From Lachnospiraceae bacterium (GTDB taxonomy: Bacteria > Bacillota > Clostridia > Lachnospirales > Lachnospiraceae): 64,000 nucleotides of DNA. Where the stretch lies: NCBI GenBank assembly GCA_021770345.1, contig JAETRD010000013.1, positions 1-64,000 of the forward strand. Direction: 5' to 3'. The notes below the pieces were generated by a model. The model ran no database searches. It was given only the letters and a program-made list of their open reading frames with translations, and was not told the origin of the DNA. Both the position numbers and the translations under genes were made by a program. Shown piece by piece: positions 41,340-49,247 of this stretch; the stretch's first letter is position 1, and every line of letters starts with the position of its first letter.

Positions 41340-41367
41340 GTCGCGTTAACACGCGTGTTAACGCGAC
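41340..41367. terminator. Perfect 28-bp palindrome between convergent genes
   Basis: GTCGCGTTAACACG is followed by its exact complement, then AGCCTTTTC. It overlaps the last codons of the alkD-like gene (ends 41358) and serves both convergent genes. Confidence 0.65.
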
Positions 41368-42050
41368 AGCCTTTTCATTGTGCGCAGGAGCTCTTTCTGT
41401 TCCGGCGTAATCCGGTAAGATTCTATCATTTTTTGAATCGATTTATTGTATGTGAAATCATCCAGATGATTGTCTGTCAGAAAGGCATGCGTCTGCTCCG
41501 GAAATTTGGCATAGGCAGTCGCCATACCCCACGCCACGCCCATTTTCCGGTAATACCCTTCATGCTTTAACGAATCCCAGACGGCGAGCACGCGATCAAT
41601 GTAATCTTCCACGAGAAAATGGTCCATCAGCATCACGGCCACCACCCGCTGCGGGAACTCCTCCGGGACGTCCCTGTACTGCATCAGAAAATCCCAGACC
41701 CTTCCGCGGTGCCTCTGCGCAATTTTAAAGGTACTGCAAAAGGTGTCATTGACGGACCAGTCCGCGATTTTCGGGATAAATTCTGCCGCAAACGACAGGA
41801 TTTCTTCGATATCCGCTCTCGCATATCCGATTACCAGCCCCTGCAGCATCACCTCCTCAAAGAAATCGTTCTCCGCCATGCGAAGATAACCTCTCCAATC
41901 TCCCTTTACAAGCTCTTTTGCCAAACTGCGTATCACCGGAATCCGCACGCCGAGCATTTGCTGCCCCTGCGGGATCAGCCCCGAACTGAATTCCCGGTAT
42001 TCCCGCTCCGCGTGTTTCAGCAAAAAATCCCGAATTTCTTCGTTTGTCAT
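41358..42050 (-). CDS. DNA alkylation repair protein (AlkD-like)
   Basis: The 230-residue all-helical protein matches the AlkD/HEAT-repeat glycosylase family: QQMLGVRIPVIRSLAKELVK, FFEEVMLQGLVIGYA, the active-region string WSVNDTFCSTFK, then VVAVMLMDHFL and YYRKMGVAWGMATAYAKFPE. AlkD excises N3- and N7-alkylated purines without base flipping. The WSV(N)D segment with Asp contacting the lesion is preserved. It has its own ribosome site (GGAGG). The gene ends inside the 28-bp palindrome. Confidence 0.9.
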   Translation of the reverse strand: MTNEEIRDFLLKHAEREYREFSSGLIPQGQQMLGVRIPVIRSLAKELVKGDWRGYLRMAENDFFEEVMLQGLVIGYARADIEEILSFAAEFIPKIADWSVNDTFCSTFKIAQRHRGRVWDFLMQYRDVPEEFPQRVVAVMLMDHFLVEDYIDRVLAVWDSLKHEGYYRKMGVAWGMATAYAKFPEQTHAFLTDNHLDDFTYNKSIQKMIESYRITPEQKELLRTMKRLSR

Positions 42051-42228
42051 TTGAATCCTCCGTGCCGGATTGGTTTATGCGGACAATGATTTGAACGCAG
42101 CATTCCCGGCCTGTCTCTATTTTGCCGCGCTTTTTCGAAAAAGGCAAGTCCAAACGCCGCCTTCGCTTCCGACATACACCGAAAACGATCCCGCACAGGC
42201 ATATTTGCTTTGACAGCCCTGCCCTCAA

Positions 42229-42288
42229 TTGACAAGGGGAACGGTTTGTCCTACAATACCCTCAGTGGCCAGGGACAGCTGCCACTGA
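42229..42288 (+). promoter_or_regulatory. Promoter and leader hairpin of the HAD phosphatase gene
   Basis: TTGACA (42229-42234) and TACAAT (42252-42257) are spaced 17 bp. At the predicted start of the RNA, CAGTGGC (42264-42270) pairs with GCCACTG (42282-42288). The hairpin ends about 22 bases before the ATG and could affect RNA stability or translation. Confidence 0.6.
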
Positions 42289-42309
42289 CTTAAAACGGAG
42301 CTTTCTGAT

Positions 42310-43104
42310 ATGAGAAAAATTGCATTTTTTGATATAGACGGAACCCTGACTTCCGAAGTGGACGGCACGGTTCCAAAGAGCGCCGCGCGCGCCATCCGCG
42401 CGGCAAGAGAAAACGGAAATCTGATGTTTATCAATACCGGACGCTGCTTTCAGAACGTGGAACAGCGCTTCCGCGAGGTCGGTTTTGACGGTTACGTCTG
42501 CGGCTGCGGAACAAATATCTACTGCGGCGGGAAGGAAATCCTCTCCGTATCACAGCCGCCTTCCGTGATTGCGGAAATCGTGGCGTGCGCGCGCAAAACC
42601 GGCGTGGACCTTTTGACGGAATCCCGGGACGCGGTGGCCTTTGACCTCTCGCGGCCGCTCTCCCATCCCGACGCACGCCGCCAGTATCAGGCTTTTTTAG
42701 ACAGAGGCTACACAATGCCGCGGAACCTTTTGGCCCCGGGTTTTCGCATGGACAAATTTGTCCTGTGGTTTCTTGCGCCGGAGCAGCTTGCCGCTTTCCG
42801 AAAGGTCAGCGACCGGTATTTTACCTGTATTGACCGCGGCGGAAATTTCCGGGAATTCGTGCCGCACGGTTACTCGAAAGCAACCGGTTTGCACCATGTG
42901 CTCGATTACTATGGCATTCCTCTTGCAGACGCCTATGCCTTCGGGGACAGCAACAACGATCTGCCGATGCTCTCCTGTGTGCAAAACAGTATCGCCATGG
43001 GAAACGCAAAGCCGGAATCCCTGAAGGAACAGGTTTCCTATGTGACCGCGAATGCCGGCGCGGACGGGATTTTACAGGCACTCTCGCATTTCGGCTTTCT
43101 GTGA
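42310..43104 (+). CDS. HAD-superfamily Cof-type phosphatase
   Basis: The 264-residue protein has the HAD motifs: IAFFDIDGTLTS (nucleophile Asp pair), the second-motif Thr in LMFINTGR, a Lys in YSKATGLHHVL and the acidic pair in AFGDSNNDLPML. The C2-type cap between them is typical of the Cof/YidA group that hydrolyses sugar phosphates, FMN or pyridoxal phosphate. The substrate cannot be told. It is followed after 67 bases by the sufC-like gene and may share its transcript. Confidence 0.92.
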   Translation: MRKIAFFDIDGTLTSEVDGTVPKSAARAIRAARENGNLMFINTGRCFQNVEQRFREVGFDGYVCGCGTNIYCGGKEILSVSQPPSVIAEIVACARKTGVDLLTESRDAVAFDLSRPLSHPDARRQYQAFLDRGYTMPRNLLAPGFRMDKFVLWFLAPEQLAAFRKVSDRYFTCIDRGGNFREFVPHGYSKATGLHHVLDYYGIPLADAYAFGDSNNDLPMLSCVQNSIAMGNAKPESLKEQVSYVTANAGADGILQALSHFGFL

Positions 43105-43171
43105 ACCGCTTCTTTACAGCAAACGAATTCTACGCTATAATTTTTTGCGGATGACAAAGGAGGATATTGCT

Positions 43172-43903
43172 ATGCTCGAACTTAAAAATATATCGTACGA
43201 TGCGGAGGACGGAAAGGAAATCCTGCAGGACATCAGCTTAAAAATTGACGACCGGTTTGTCGCGATTACCGGTCCAAACGGCGGCGGGAAGTCTACACTC
43301 GCAAAAATCATTGCGGGAATCAACAGACCTTCTGCCGGCCGGATTTTTTTAGACGGGGAAGATATCACCGACCTGTCTGTCACGGAGCGGGCAAATCGGG
43401 GAATCAGCTACGCGTTTCAACAGCCGGTGCGCTTTAAGGGGCTGCGCGTAAAAGATCTGCTCGCCCTGGCATCCGGACGGGATTCCGGCTTAAACGACAG
43501 CTGTGAGATTCTCTCCGAGGTGGGCCTCTGCGCGAGGGATTACATGGACAGGGAATTAAACGACAGCCTGTCGGGCGGCGAGATGAAACGCATCGAGATC
43601 GCGATGATACTCGCCCGCGGGACAAGCTTAAGCGTTTTCGACGAACCCGAAGCCGGAATCGATTTGTGGAGCTTCCAGAATCTAATCCGGGTTTTCGAAA
43701 AAATGTATCAGCAGACCAGGGGAAGTATCCTGATTATCAGCCATCAGGAACGGATTTTAAACATTGCGGACAAAATCGTGTATGTCAAAGACGGGCATAT
43801 CGAGCGATACGGCAGGCGGGAAGACATCCTTCCGGAACTTCTCGCGAATACCGCTACCGCCACGACCTGTCAGGTGTTAAACGAGAAGGTGGAGGTGAAA
43901 TAA
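43172..43903 (+). CDS. SufC-like ATPase of a minimal Fe-S assembly system
   Basis: From ATG 43172 (ribosome site AAAGGAGG) the protein has 243 residues. It shows Walker A GPNGGGKSTL, Q-loop in AFQQPVRFKG, the SufC-type signature LSGGEMKRIEIA and Walker B LSVFDEPEAGIDLWS, with the switch His in LIISHQ. SufC energises scaffold proteins SufB/SufD in Fe-S cluster assembly. The next gene encodes a SufB-like scaffold, one base after the stop. No sufS, sufU or sufD is present. The pair resembles the minimal SufBC (SMS) system of Clostridia and archaea. Confidence 0.9.
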   Translation: MLELKNISYDAEDGKEILQDISLKIDDRFVAITGPNGGGKSTLAKIIAGINRPSAGRIFLDGEDITDLSVTERANRGISYAFQQPVRFKGLRVKDLLALASGRDSGLNDSCEILSEVGLCARDYMDRELNDSLSGGEMKRIEIAMILARGTSLSVFDEPEAGIDLWSFQNLIRVFEKMYQQTRGSILIISHQERILNIADKIVYVKDGHIERYGRREDILPELLANTATATTCQVLNEKVEVK

Positions 43904-44836
43904 ATGGCAATCGACGCAATACAGATGAGTCTTTTAAAAGAAGTCGCGGAACTCGACGCGCTTCCGGTCGGCGCCTACAATATCCGCGCAAACGGGGAGA
44001 GCGCCGCGCGCAATACTACGGCCAATATTGATATTGTGACAAAAACGGACAAGCCTGGCATCGATATCATCATCAAACCGGGCACGAAAAAGGAAAGCGT
44101 TCACATCCCCGTCGTTTTATCCGAGGCCGGCTTAAAAGAGATGGTGTACAACGATTTCTTTATCGGCGAGGACTGTGATATCGTGATCATCGCGGGCTGC
44201 GGCATTCACAGCTGCGGGGGCGGCGACAGCGAACATTCGGGGATTCACAGTTTCCATGTCGGAAAAAATGCGAAGGTCCGCTACATTGAGAAACATTACG
44301 GGGAGGGCGACGAGACCGCCGACCGCGGCAAGCGCGTGATGAATCCCACCACCGAAGTCTTTTTGGAGGAGGGGGCGTCCCTTGAAATGGAAGCGACACA
44401 GATTTCCGGCATCGACGATACCATCCGAAAGACCACGGCGGTACTCGCGGCTCACTCGAGTCTCGTCATCCACGAGAAGGTCATGACCACCGGAACCCAG
44501 TCCGCGGTTTCGGATTTTACCGCCGACTTAAACGGCGAGGGCTGTAGCTGTAATATCATCAGCCGCACCGTGGCAAAGGACCAAAGCCGTCAGGAATTTA
44601 TCAGCGTGCTAAACGGAAATGCTGCCTGTGCGGGTCACAGCGAGTGCGATTCGATCATTATGGACGATGCGAAGGTGCTCGCCAGTCCTCAGCTGTCCGC
44701 CTCCTGCACGGAGGCAAGTCTGATTCACGAGGCGGCCATCGGCAAGATTGCCGGGGAACAGCTGATCAAGCTGATGACTTTAGGACTCACCGAGCAGGAA
44801 GCCGAGGAACAGATCGTAAACGGATTTCTGAAATAA
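43904..44836 (+). CDS. SufB/SufD-like scaffold protein (minimal Suf system)
   Basis: The 310-residue protein has the SufBD core: a right-handed beta-helix with IDIVTKTDKPGIDIIIKPG, CDIVIIAGCGIHSCGG (several Cys and His that could coordinate Fe-S), VRYIEKHYGEGDE, TEVFLEEGASLEMEATQI and the C-terminal QLSASCTEASLIHEAAIGKI typical of SufB. It is shorter than SufB (about 470 residues) and lacks its N-terminal domain, as minimal homologues do. It starts one base after the sufC-like stop. It probably forms the scaffold on which clusters assemble, driven by the ATPase. Confidence 0.88.
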   Translation: MAIDAIQMSLLKEVAELDALPVGAYNIRANGESAARNTTANIDIVTKTDKPGIDIIIKPGTKKESVHIPVVLSEAGLKEMVYNDFFIGEDCDIVIIAGCGIHSCGGGDSEHSGIHSFHVGKNAKVRYIEKHYGEGDETADRGKRVMNPTTEVFLEEGASLEMEATQISGIDDTIRKTTAVLAAHSSLVIHEKVMTTGTQSAVSDFTADLNGEGCSCNIISRTVAKDQSRQEFISVLNGNAACAGHSECDSIIMDDAKVLASPQLSASCTEASLIHEAAIGKIAGEQLIKLMTLGLTEQEAEEQIVNGFLK

Positions 44837-44846
44837 AATACGGCCG

Positions 44847-44876
44847 GCGGGCGTGTCTGTCCAATCACACGCCCGC
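44847..44876. terminator. Convergent terminator
   Basis: GCGGGCGTGT (44847-44856) pairs with ACACGCCCGC (44867-44876), with A- and T-rich flanks (AAAATA and ATTTTA). Confidence 0.7.
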
Positions 44877-44887
44877 ACCGCCGCATT

Positions 44888-46498
44888 TTAAAACCTTTTC
44901 ACTTCTTTAAAAGCAAAATCGACCACCTGCTCAAACCGTTCCAGCTTCTCCTCACTGAACTGATGTGAAACAATCAGTATCGTTTTCTCCTCAATCCGCA
45001 ACAGCAAATCCTCAATCCGCTTTGCATTCTCGCTGTCGAGATTTGCCAGCGGTTCGTCAAAGATCAGCACATCCGTATCCCGCAGCAACGCGCGGGCCAG
45101 ACAGATGCGTTTTTTCTCACCGCCCGAGAGATTTCCGCCGTTCTCCGCTATGATACGGTCAAGCGCCCCGGTGTTCGCGTACTTCGTCAGACCGAGACTT
45201 TCCAGCGCCCCTATCAGCTTTTCATCCGGAATATCCTCATACATCGTCAGATTATTCCGCAACGTATCATGAAACAGCACGGCCTCCTGGCGCACGACTG
45301 TCATGCTTTCGTATGTACTCCCATACGCCTCAATCGGCACATCGTCGACACGGATGCTGCCGTTCTTCACATCGTAATAACGGAGCAGCAGATTTACCGC
45401 AGTCGTTTTTCCACTGCCGCTTTGCCCTTTGAACAGATATCGCTTTCCTTTTCGGATATTCAGATTAAAATCGCGAAGAACCGGCATCTGATCTTCATAC
45501 GCGAACGTCACATTGCAAAAGCGGATGTCCCGCGCAACAGACCGCAGCTTTGTCCGTGTCCGCTCCTCCCCGGGAACCGCAAGAAACTGTTCCAGTTCCT
45601 CGCAGACGGGCCGAACCGCAATCAGTTCCCGCGCAACCCCCGCAAGGGAAATCAGCGGATAGGAAAGCTGGTCAATCATGCCGATTGCGATAAAAAAATC
45701 ACCGGCGGTGAACTCTTTTTGGACTACCAGCCACGCTGCACAGACAAGTACAATAAAATAAGACAGATACGAAATCAGTGTGGTCAGCAGCTGTGATGCG
45801 GCTCCAAGCCGCATATCCCGCAGAAGCTTTTCCCGCTCATCGTCATTGACCTGACGGAACCGGTCCATGATTTTGGCCTCAACGGAATAATTCTTGATCA
45901 TCTCAAAGCCTGCAAGCCAGTCATTCACCTTTGAGAGAGCGCGCTCCGCCGCCTCGATATAGTCGGATTGTGCATCCTGCAGCTTCTTTTCAATCAGCTT
46001 GGGAACATATAGCGGCGTCGTCAGCAATAAAATTGTGACAACCGCAATCCTGCAATCCAGCAGGAAAAGCGCCGTGCCGACAAGAATAATTTTGAAAAGA
46101 ATTTCAAAAAATATCGGCAGAAGATGAAAATACCGGCTTTTGACGGCGTCGGCCGCACTCGTATATTTCGCTATATACGCTCCCTGCGGCTGCTCCCTGT
46201 AAGCGACATAACTGCGCCGCAGAATGCTTTGGAAAATATCCTCCTTCAATCCGCCTGTGCACCGCGTCTCAAACACTGCGCCAAAGCGCCGATAGCAATT
46301 ATAAAATCCAGTCTCACAGAGGATAAATACGATCAAAAACAGCGCGTATTTTACCGTGTTTCCGGTGTCCCCCACCACCGCACAGTCAAGCACATCCCCC
46401 TTAAAAAACTGCAACGTGACTGCAAATACCGTACTGATCAGTACGGAAACCAAAGCGCCTGCAAAACAGGCACGATTTTTCATAAAATATGTTTTCAT
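44888..46498 (-). CDS. ABC exporter (fused membrane and ATPase domains)
   Basis: The 536-residue half-transporter has an N-terminal ABC-type exporter membrane domain with about six segments (LVSVLISTVFAVTLQF at the start, IAVVTILLLTTPLYVPKLIE). The ATPase domain follows, with Walker A GQSGSGKTTAV, signature LSGGEKKRICLARAL, Walker B VLIFDEPLANLDS and switch His in LIVSHQF. It probably works as a homodimer, exporting a peptide, lipid or drug. The ribosome site AGGAGG precedes ATG 46498. A hairpin lies in its 5' region at 46527-46559. Confidence 0.92.
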   Translation of the reverse strand: MKTYFMKNRACFAGALVSVLISTVFAVTLQFFKGDVLDCAVVGDTGNTVKYALFLIVFILCETGFYNCYRRFGAVFETRCTGGLKEDIFQSILRRSYVAYREQPQGAYIAKYTSAADAVKSRYFHLLPIFFEILFKIILVGTALFLLDCRIAVVTILLLTTPLYVPKLIEKKLQDAQSDYIEAAERALSKVNDWLAGFEMIKNYSVEAKIMDRFRQVNDDEREKLLRDMRLGAASQLLTTLISYLSYFIVLVCAAWLVVQKEFTAGDFFIAIGMIDQLSYPLISLAGVARELIAVRPVCEELEQFLAVPGEERTRTKLRSVARDIRFCNVTFAYEDQMPVLRDFNLNIRKGKRYLFKGQSGSGKTTAVNLLLRYYDVKNGSIRVDDVPIEAYGSTYESMTVVRQEAVLFHDTLRNNLTMYEDIPDEKLIGALESLGLTKYANTGALDRIIAENGGNLSGGEKKRICLARALLRDTDVLIFDEPLANLDSENAKRIEDLLLRIEEKTILIVSHQFSEEKLERFEQVVDFAFKEVKRF

Positions 46499-46526
46499 AC
46501 GAACCTCCTATGCCAATCGTTTACGG

Positions 46527-46559
46527 CGATAGAAGGATGAAAAAATTTTCCTTCTATCG
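46527..46559. repeat. Hairpin upstream of the ABC exporter gene
   Basis: CGATAGAAGG (46527-46536) pairs with CCTTCTATCG (46550-46559); TTTTAG follows on the plus strand. It may be part of the exporter leader or terminate rightward transcription. The 46560-46756 stretch shows nothing else supported. Confidence 0.45.
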
Positions 46560-46759
46560 TTTTAGAAGGAATTTCTGCGTTTTACCATCCGAACACACCT
46601 CTCTTTCACGTTTTTGTCCCCCGGTGAACGGGGAAACAAGCTCCCTGAATGATGATTTAACAATAACATACTCCTGACTGGTTTTCAATTCGTCCGCCCA
46701 GGTTCTTCCGGCTGTTTGAAATGTCTTTTGCCGCCTCCCGCGCCGCCTGGCTTTCCGGG

Positions 46760-46788
46760 TTGCCTTTTATGGGCTGTTGTCTTATAAT
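46760..46788 (+). promoter_or_regulatory. Promoter of the flavodoxin gene
   Basis: TTGCCT (46760-46765) and TATAAT (46783-46788) are spaced 17 bp and lie about 50 bp before the ATG. Confidence 0.6.
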
Positions 46789-46836
46789 TTATCTGTACCG
46801 CAGCAGGCAAACCAACAGCACACAGGAGGATGTCGA

Positions 46837-47346
46837 ATGGCAAAATCATTGATCGCATTTTTTTCAAGAGCAGGTGAAAATTATTTCGGCGGGCAGTTTC
46901 GTTTCGTCGATATCGGAAACACAAAAATCGCAGCCGAAAAACTGCAGGCGCTTACCGGAGCCGACTTATTTGAGATTCAGATGGAGACACCGTACTCAGA
47001 CAATTACAAAGAGTGCGTCAAAGAGGCCAAACGGCATTTTGACGAGAACGCGAGGCCCGGCCTCGTCTCATTCCCGGACAGCATTGACGAATATGAACAA
47101 ATTTTTCTGGGATATCCCAATTACTGCGGTACGATTCCGATGCCGGTATTTACGTTTTTAGAGCATTTTGATTTTACGGGAAAGAAAATCCTCCCGTTTT
47201 GCACCAATGAGGGAAGCGGTATGGCCCGCAGTGTCGGGGATATCAGGAAGCTCTGTCCCACCGCGGATGTAAAGGACGGCCTTTCCCTGAAAGGCAGCAC
47301 GGTCGATTCCTGTGACGAGGATTTAAAAAACTGGCTGTCACTGTAA
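46837..47346 (+). CDS. Flavodoxin-family protein
   Basis: The 169-residue protein has a flavodoxin-like fold: KSLIAFFSRAGENYFGGQ (FMN phosphate loop variant), a helix with NTKIAAEKLQALTGADLFEI, YEQIFLGYPNYCGTIPMPVF and KILPFCTNEGSGMARSVGDI. This matches the flavodoxin_4 group (NAD(P)H-oxidoreductase-like) common in Firmicutes. It binds FMN and may transfer electrons. Ribosome site CAGGAGG precedes ATG 46837. A terminator follows. Confidence 0.88.
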   Translation: MAKSLIAFFSRAGENYFGGQFRFVDIGNTKIAAEKLQALTGADLFEIQMETPYSDNYKECVKEAKRHFDENARPGLVSFPDSIDEYEQIFLGYPNYCGTIPMPVFTFLEHFDFTGKKILPFCTNEGSGMARSVGDIRKLCPTADVKDGLSLKGSTVDSCDEDLKNWLSL

Positions 47347-47387
47347 CCGTAAAACATACTTGCACCGTTTATGCGCTTATAATTTAT

Positions 47388-47411
47388 ATGAGGCCGCTTT
47401 CGCGGCCTCAT
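47388..47411 (+). terminator. Hairpin after the flavodoxin gene
   Basis: ATGAGGCCGC and GCGGCCTCAT are separated by TTTC, with 10-bp perfect arms. Confidence 0.6.
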
Positions 47412-47482
47412 GCGATTGCTGCCGGGAGAATCACCAGGTATTCCCTTTTCGCACTGTGGAAATACCGCGTGAAAACATATCG

Positions 47483-47953
47483 TTAAAATCCTCCTTCGTA
47501 ATAGGCCCGTGCAATTACATAAGAGGGTTCATAATATGCACTGCCATTATAATTATCGATTACATCGCATATTTCATGGTTATAAACCCGGATGATTCCT
47601 TCCACAAAATCTTCATTCGGCAAAAGCGTGTCACAAATCAGTCTCTGATAAACTTTTCCCATTTGTATGGCCGTGGGAATGCTGGAAACCAGTTCTTTGT
47701 CCACATTTGTAATATCAAATGTTCCGTTTTCAAGACAGTACTCCCGAATCCATTCGTCCTCTACATCCAAAGGATTTTGCGCATGAAGTACATTCGCAAC
47801 ACTGATCAGGTGATACAGCTTTTCTTTGCTGATGGCATTCACAATATATTGATTCCTCTGATGCAATTTCCTTGCAACACGTTCAATCATATAACACATA
47901 AAAAACAAGTCATCATCCCTGATATCTTCCTCTTCAAAATATAGATTTTTCAT
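47483..47953 (-). CDS. Putative antitoxin partner of the DUF3990 protein (DUF3791-like N terminus)
   Basis: The 156-residue protein overlaps the stop of the DUF3990 gene by 4 bases (ATGA), so the two are coupled. Its N-terminal half (DDDLFFMCYMIERVARKLHQ, then SKEKLYHLISVANVLHAQNP) resembles the small helical DUF3791 proteins often encoded beside DUF3990 genes. The second half (TNVDKELVSSIPTAIQMGKV, YNHEICDVIDNYNGSAYYEP) is unfamiliar. By position it could be an antitoxin or immunity partner. It is in a markedly AT-rich segment, as expected for mobile accessory genes. Confidence 0.6.
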   Translation of the reverse strand: MKNLYFEEEDIRDDDLFFMCYMIERVARKLHQRNQYIVNAISKEKLYHLISVANVLHAQNPLDVEDEWIREYCLENGTFDITNVDKELVSSIPTAIQMGKVYQRLICDTLLPNEDFVEGIIRVYNHEICDVIDNYNGSAYYEPSYVIARAYYEGGF

Positions 47954-48411
47954 ACTTTGGCACTTCCCTTATAACATAATGTTTCCAATGACGACTCAGT
48001 GCAAAAGGCAATTTGATGTGTCGGATATTTAAATTTTACCAATTCCCAAAACGCTGCTCTGGATATATTGCCATTTATATAATCTTCCACATAATCCCAT
48101 ATCTGATCATCGGCCATCGGTCCTTCCACAATATCATATAAATGCTCAATCCCTCTTCTGCAATTGACAACAAATTGCAGCCACTCTTCTGTCATTTTTT
48201 CAAAAGTACAAATATTCAAAGCATTATTTTCGACATAAAAATAACTGTTGACAACAGACCCACCCCGTTTTGTCAACGCCCACCGCTTTGCCTGTTTCTC
48301 TAATTTTGTGCAGTAAAATCCATATCCGAAATCTTTATAATAACCGTTTATTATAATACGAGGATTTTCTACAACCGCATTACTTCCGTGATAAATTAAG
48401 TTTTCACTCAT
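47950..48411 (-). CDS. DUF3990 protein, ADP-ribosyltransferase-like toxin candidate
   Basis: From ATG 48411 (AAAGGA 9 bases upstream) the protein has 153 residues. It shows the DUF3990 pattern: NLIYHGSNAVVENPRI at the start, then DFGYGFYCTKLEKQAKRWAL and VNSYFYVENNALNICTFEK. YHGS and GFYCT recall the R/H-Y-E active site of ADP-ribosyltransferases, with E in FEKMTEEW as a possible third residue. DUF3990 proteins occur in toxin-antitoxin-like pairs. Toxicity and target are not shown. An alternative start at 48420 is less well spaced. The coupled downstream gene is the probable antidote. Confidence 0.72.
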   Translation of the reverse strand: MSENLIYHGSNAVVENPRIIINGYYKDFGYGFYCTKLEKQAKRWALTKRGGSVVNSYFYVENNALNICTFEKMTEEWLQFVVNCRRGIEHLYDIVEGPMADDQIWDYVEDYINGNISRAAFWELVKFKYPTHQIAFCTESSLETLCYKGSAKV

Positions 48412-48478
48412 GTCTCTCATTCCTTTTACTGCATACGATATCTATTTGTATGATCTAATTACCGTTATAAATCCTGAT

Positions 48479-48652
48479 TCATTCTGGCAACAACTTTTCC
48501 AATATCTTCTCTAATTCCCCCTTTATCTTCTCCCCGCTTACTTTTAGTATATTGACATATCTGTTCATCGTCAAATACATTTTGTAGATTTCAATATATT
48601 CGTCTGGCCTTTCCACTGAGGGCATCTTTTTCTTAAAAAACTCTTCTGATTT
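48479..48652 (-). pseudogene. 57-codon C-terminal fragment, or very small gene
   Basis: Below the length of an ordinary gene, this minus-strand frame reads KKKMPSVERPDEYIEIYKMY, LTMNRYVNILKVSGEKIKGE and LEKILEKLLPE before the stop. A stop lies directly upstream, and the only ATG (48625) has a poor ribosome site. The strongly helical, charged look and AT-rich composition suggest the tail of a deleted accessory gene, 68 bp ahead of the DUF3990 pair. I cannot name the family. The rest of 48421-48680 is empty. Confidence 0.4.
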
Positions 48653-48680
48653 CTATGACATGCACATCCTGATATTGGAA

Positions 48681-48717
48681 AAAACGGGCTGTCCGCAAAG
48701 CGTCAGCCCGTTTTTTT
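48681..48717 (-). terminator. Terminator directly after spoVAC
   Basis: On the minus strand AACGGGCTG and CAGCCCGTT enclose a loop and run into TTTTTT. It overlaps the spoVAC stop at 48716, so spoVAC is transcribed alone here. Confidence 0.85.
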
Positions 48718-49180
48718 ACATCATTCCATACAGATGCAGGATCCAGTAAATCACTCCCACAACCCAGCTTGAAAAGATCCCGTATAAGATCACCGGCCCG
48801 GCAATCGTAAAAATTTTACAGCCGATGCCGAACACCTGCCCTTCTTTCTGAAACTCAATCGCCGGAGCCGCGACACCGTTAGCAAAACCTGTAATCGGCA
48901 CCAGCGCGCCCGCACCGCCCCAGTTTGCAATTGACGGATAAATATTAAGTCCTGTTAGAATAATTGAAAGCAATATCAGAAGCATCGAGCACCAGCTGCC
49001 TGCCGCATCCTTGTCAAGTCCGTAGGACGCGGCCGTATTCAGGATAAACTGCCCGATGCAGCAGATAATCCCGCCCGTCACAAAGGCTTTGAGCATATTG
49101 AGCCACAGATTGTGGGTCGGTGTTACCTGCTTGACATAATCGTTATATTTTTTCTGCTGCTGTTCTTTTTTTACATCCAT
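48716..49180 (-). CDS. spoVAC: Stage V sporulation protein AC
   Basis: The 154-residue membrane protein matches SpoVAC: an N-terminal basic stretch (QQQKKYNDYVKQVTPTHNLW), the segment MLKAFVTGGIICCIGQFILN and the family strings SIANWGGAGALVPITGFANG and AAPAIEFQKEGQVFGIGCKIF. SpoVAC is a channel subunit for Ca-dipicolinic acid and can act as a mechanosensitive pore. Normally it is followed directly by spoVAD. Here a terminator follows and spoVAD is 8 kb away. CATACTG, a weak sigma-G-like -10, lies at about 49206-49212. Confidence 0.95.
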   Translation of the reverse strand: MDVKKEQQQKKYNDYVKQVTPTHNLWLNMLKAFVTGGIICCIGQFILNTAASYGLDKDAAGSWCSMLLILLSIILTGLNIYPSIANWGGAGALVPITGFANGVAAPAIEFQKEGQVFGIGCKIFTIAGPVILYGIFSSWVVGVIYWILHLYGMM

Positions 49181-49247
49181 TCGTACCTACCTCCGCTGTT
49201 TTTTACAGTATGTGCAGGTTTTGCAAAAAAAGTCGTGTTTTTTATCT

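Noticed and set aside
41340..41367. Binding site for a regulator such as the neighbouring XRE protein
   Set aside because: The perfect palindrome lies at the 3' ends of two convergent genes and overlaps a stop, so a terminator is the simpler reading.
46124..46540. 138-codon plus-strand frame over the ABC exporter start
   Set aside because: It is antisense to the membrane domain of the exporter and has no ribosome site.
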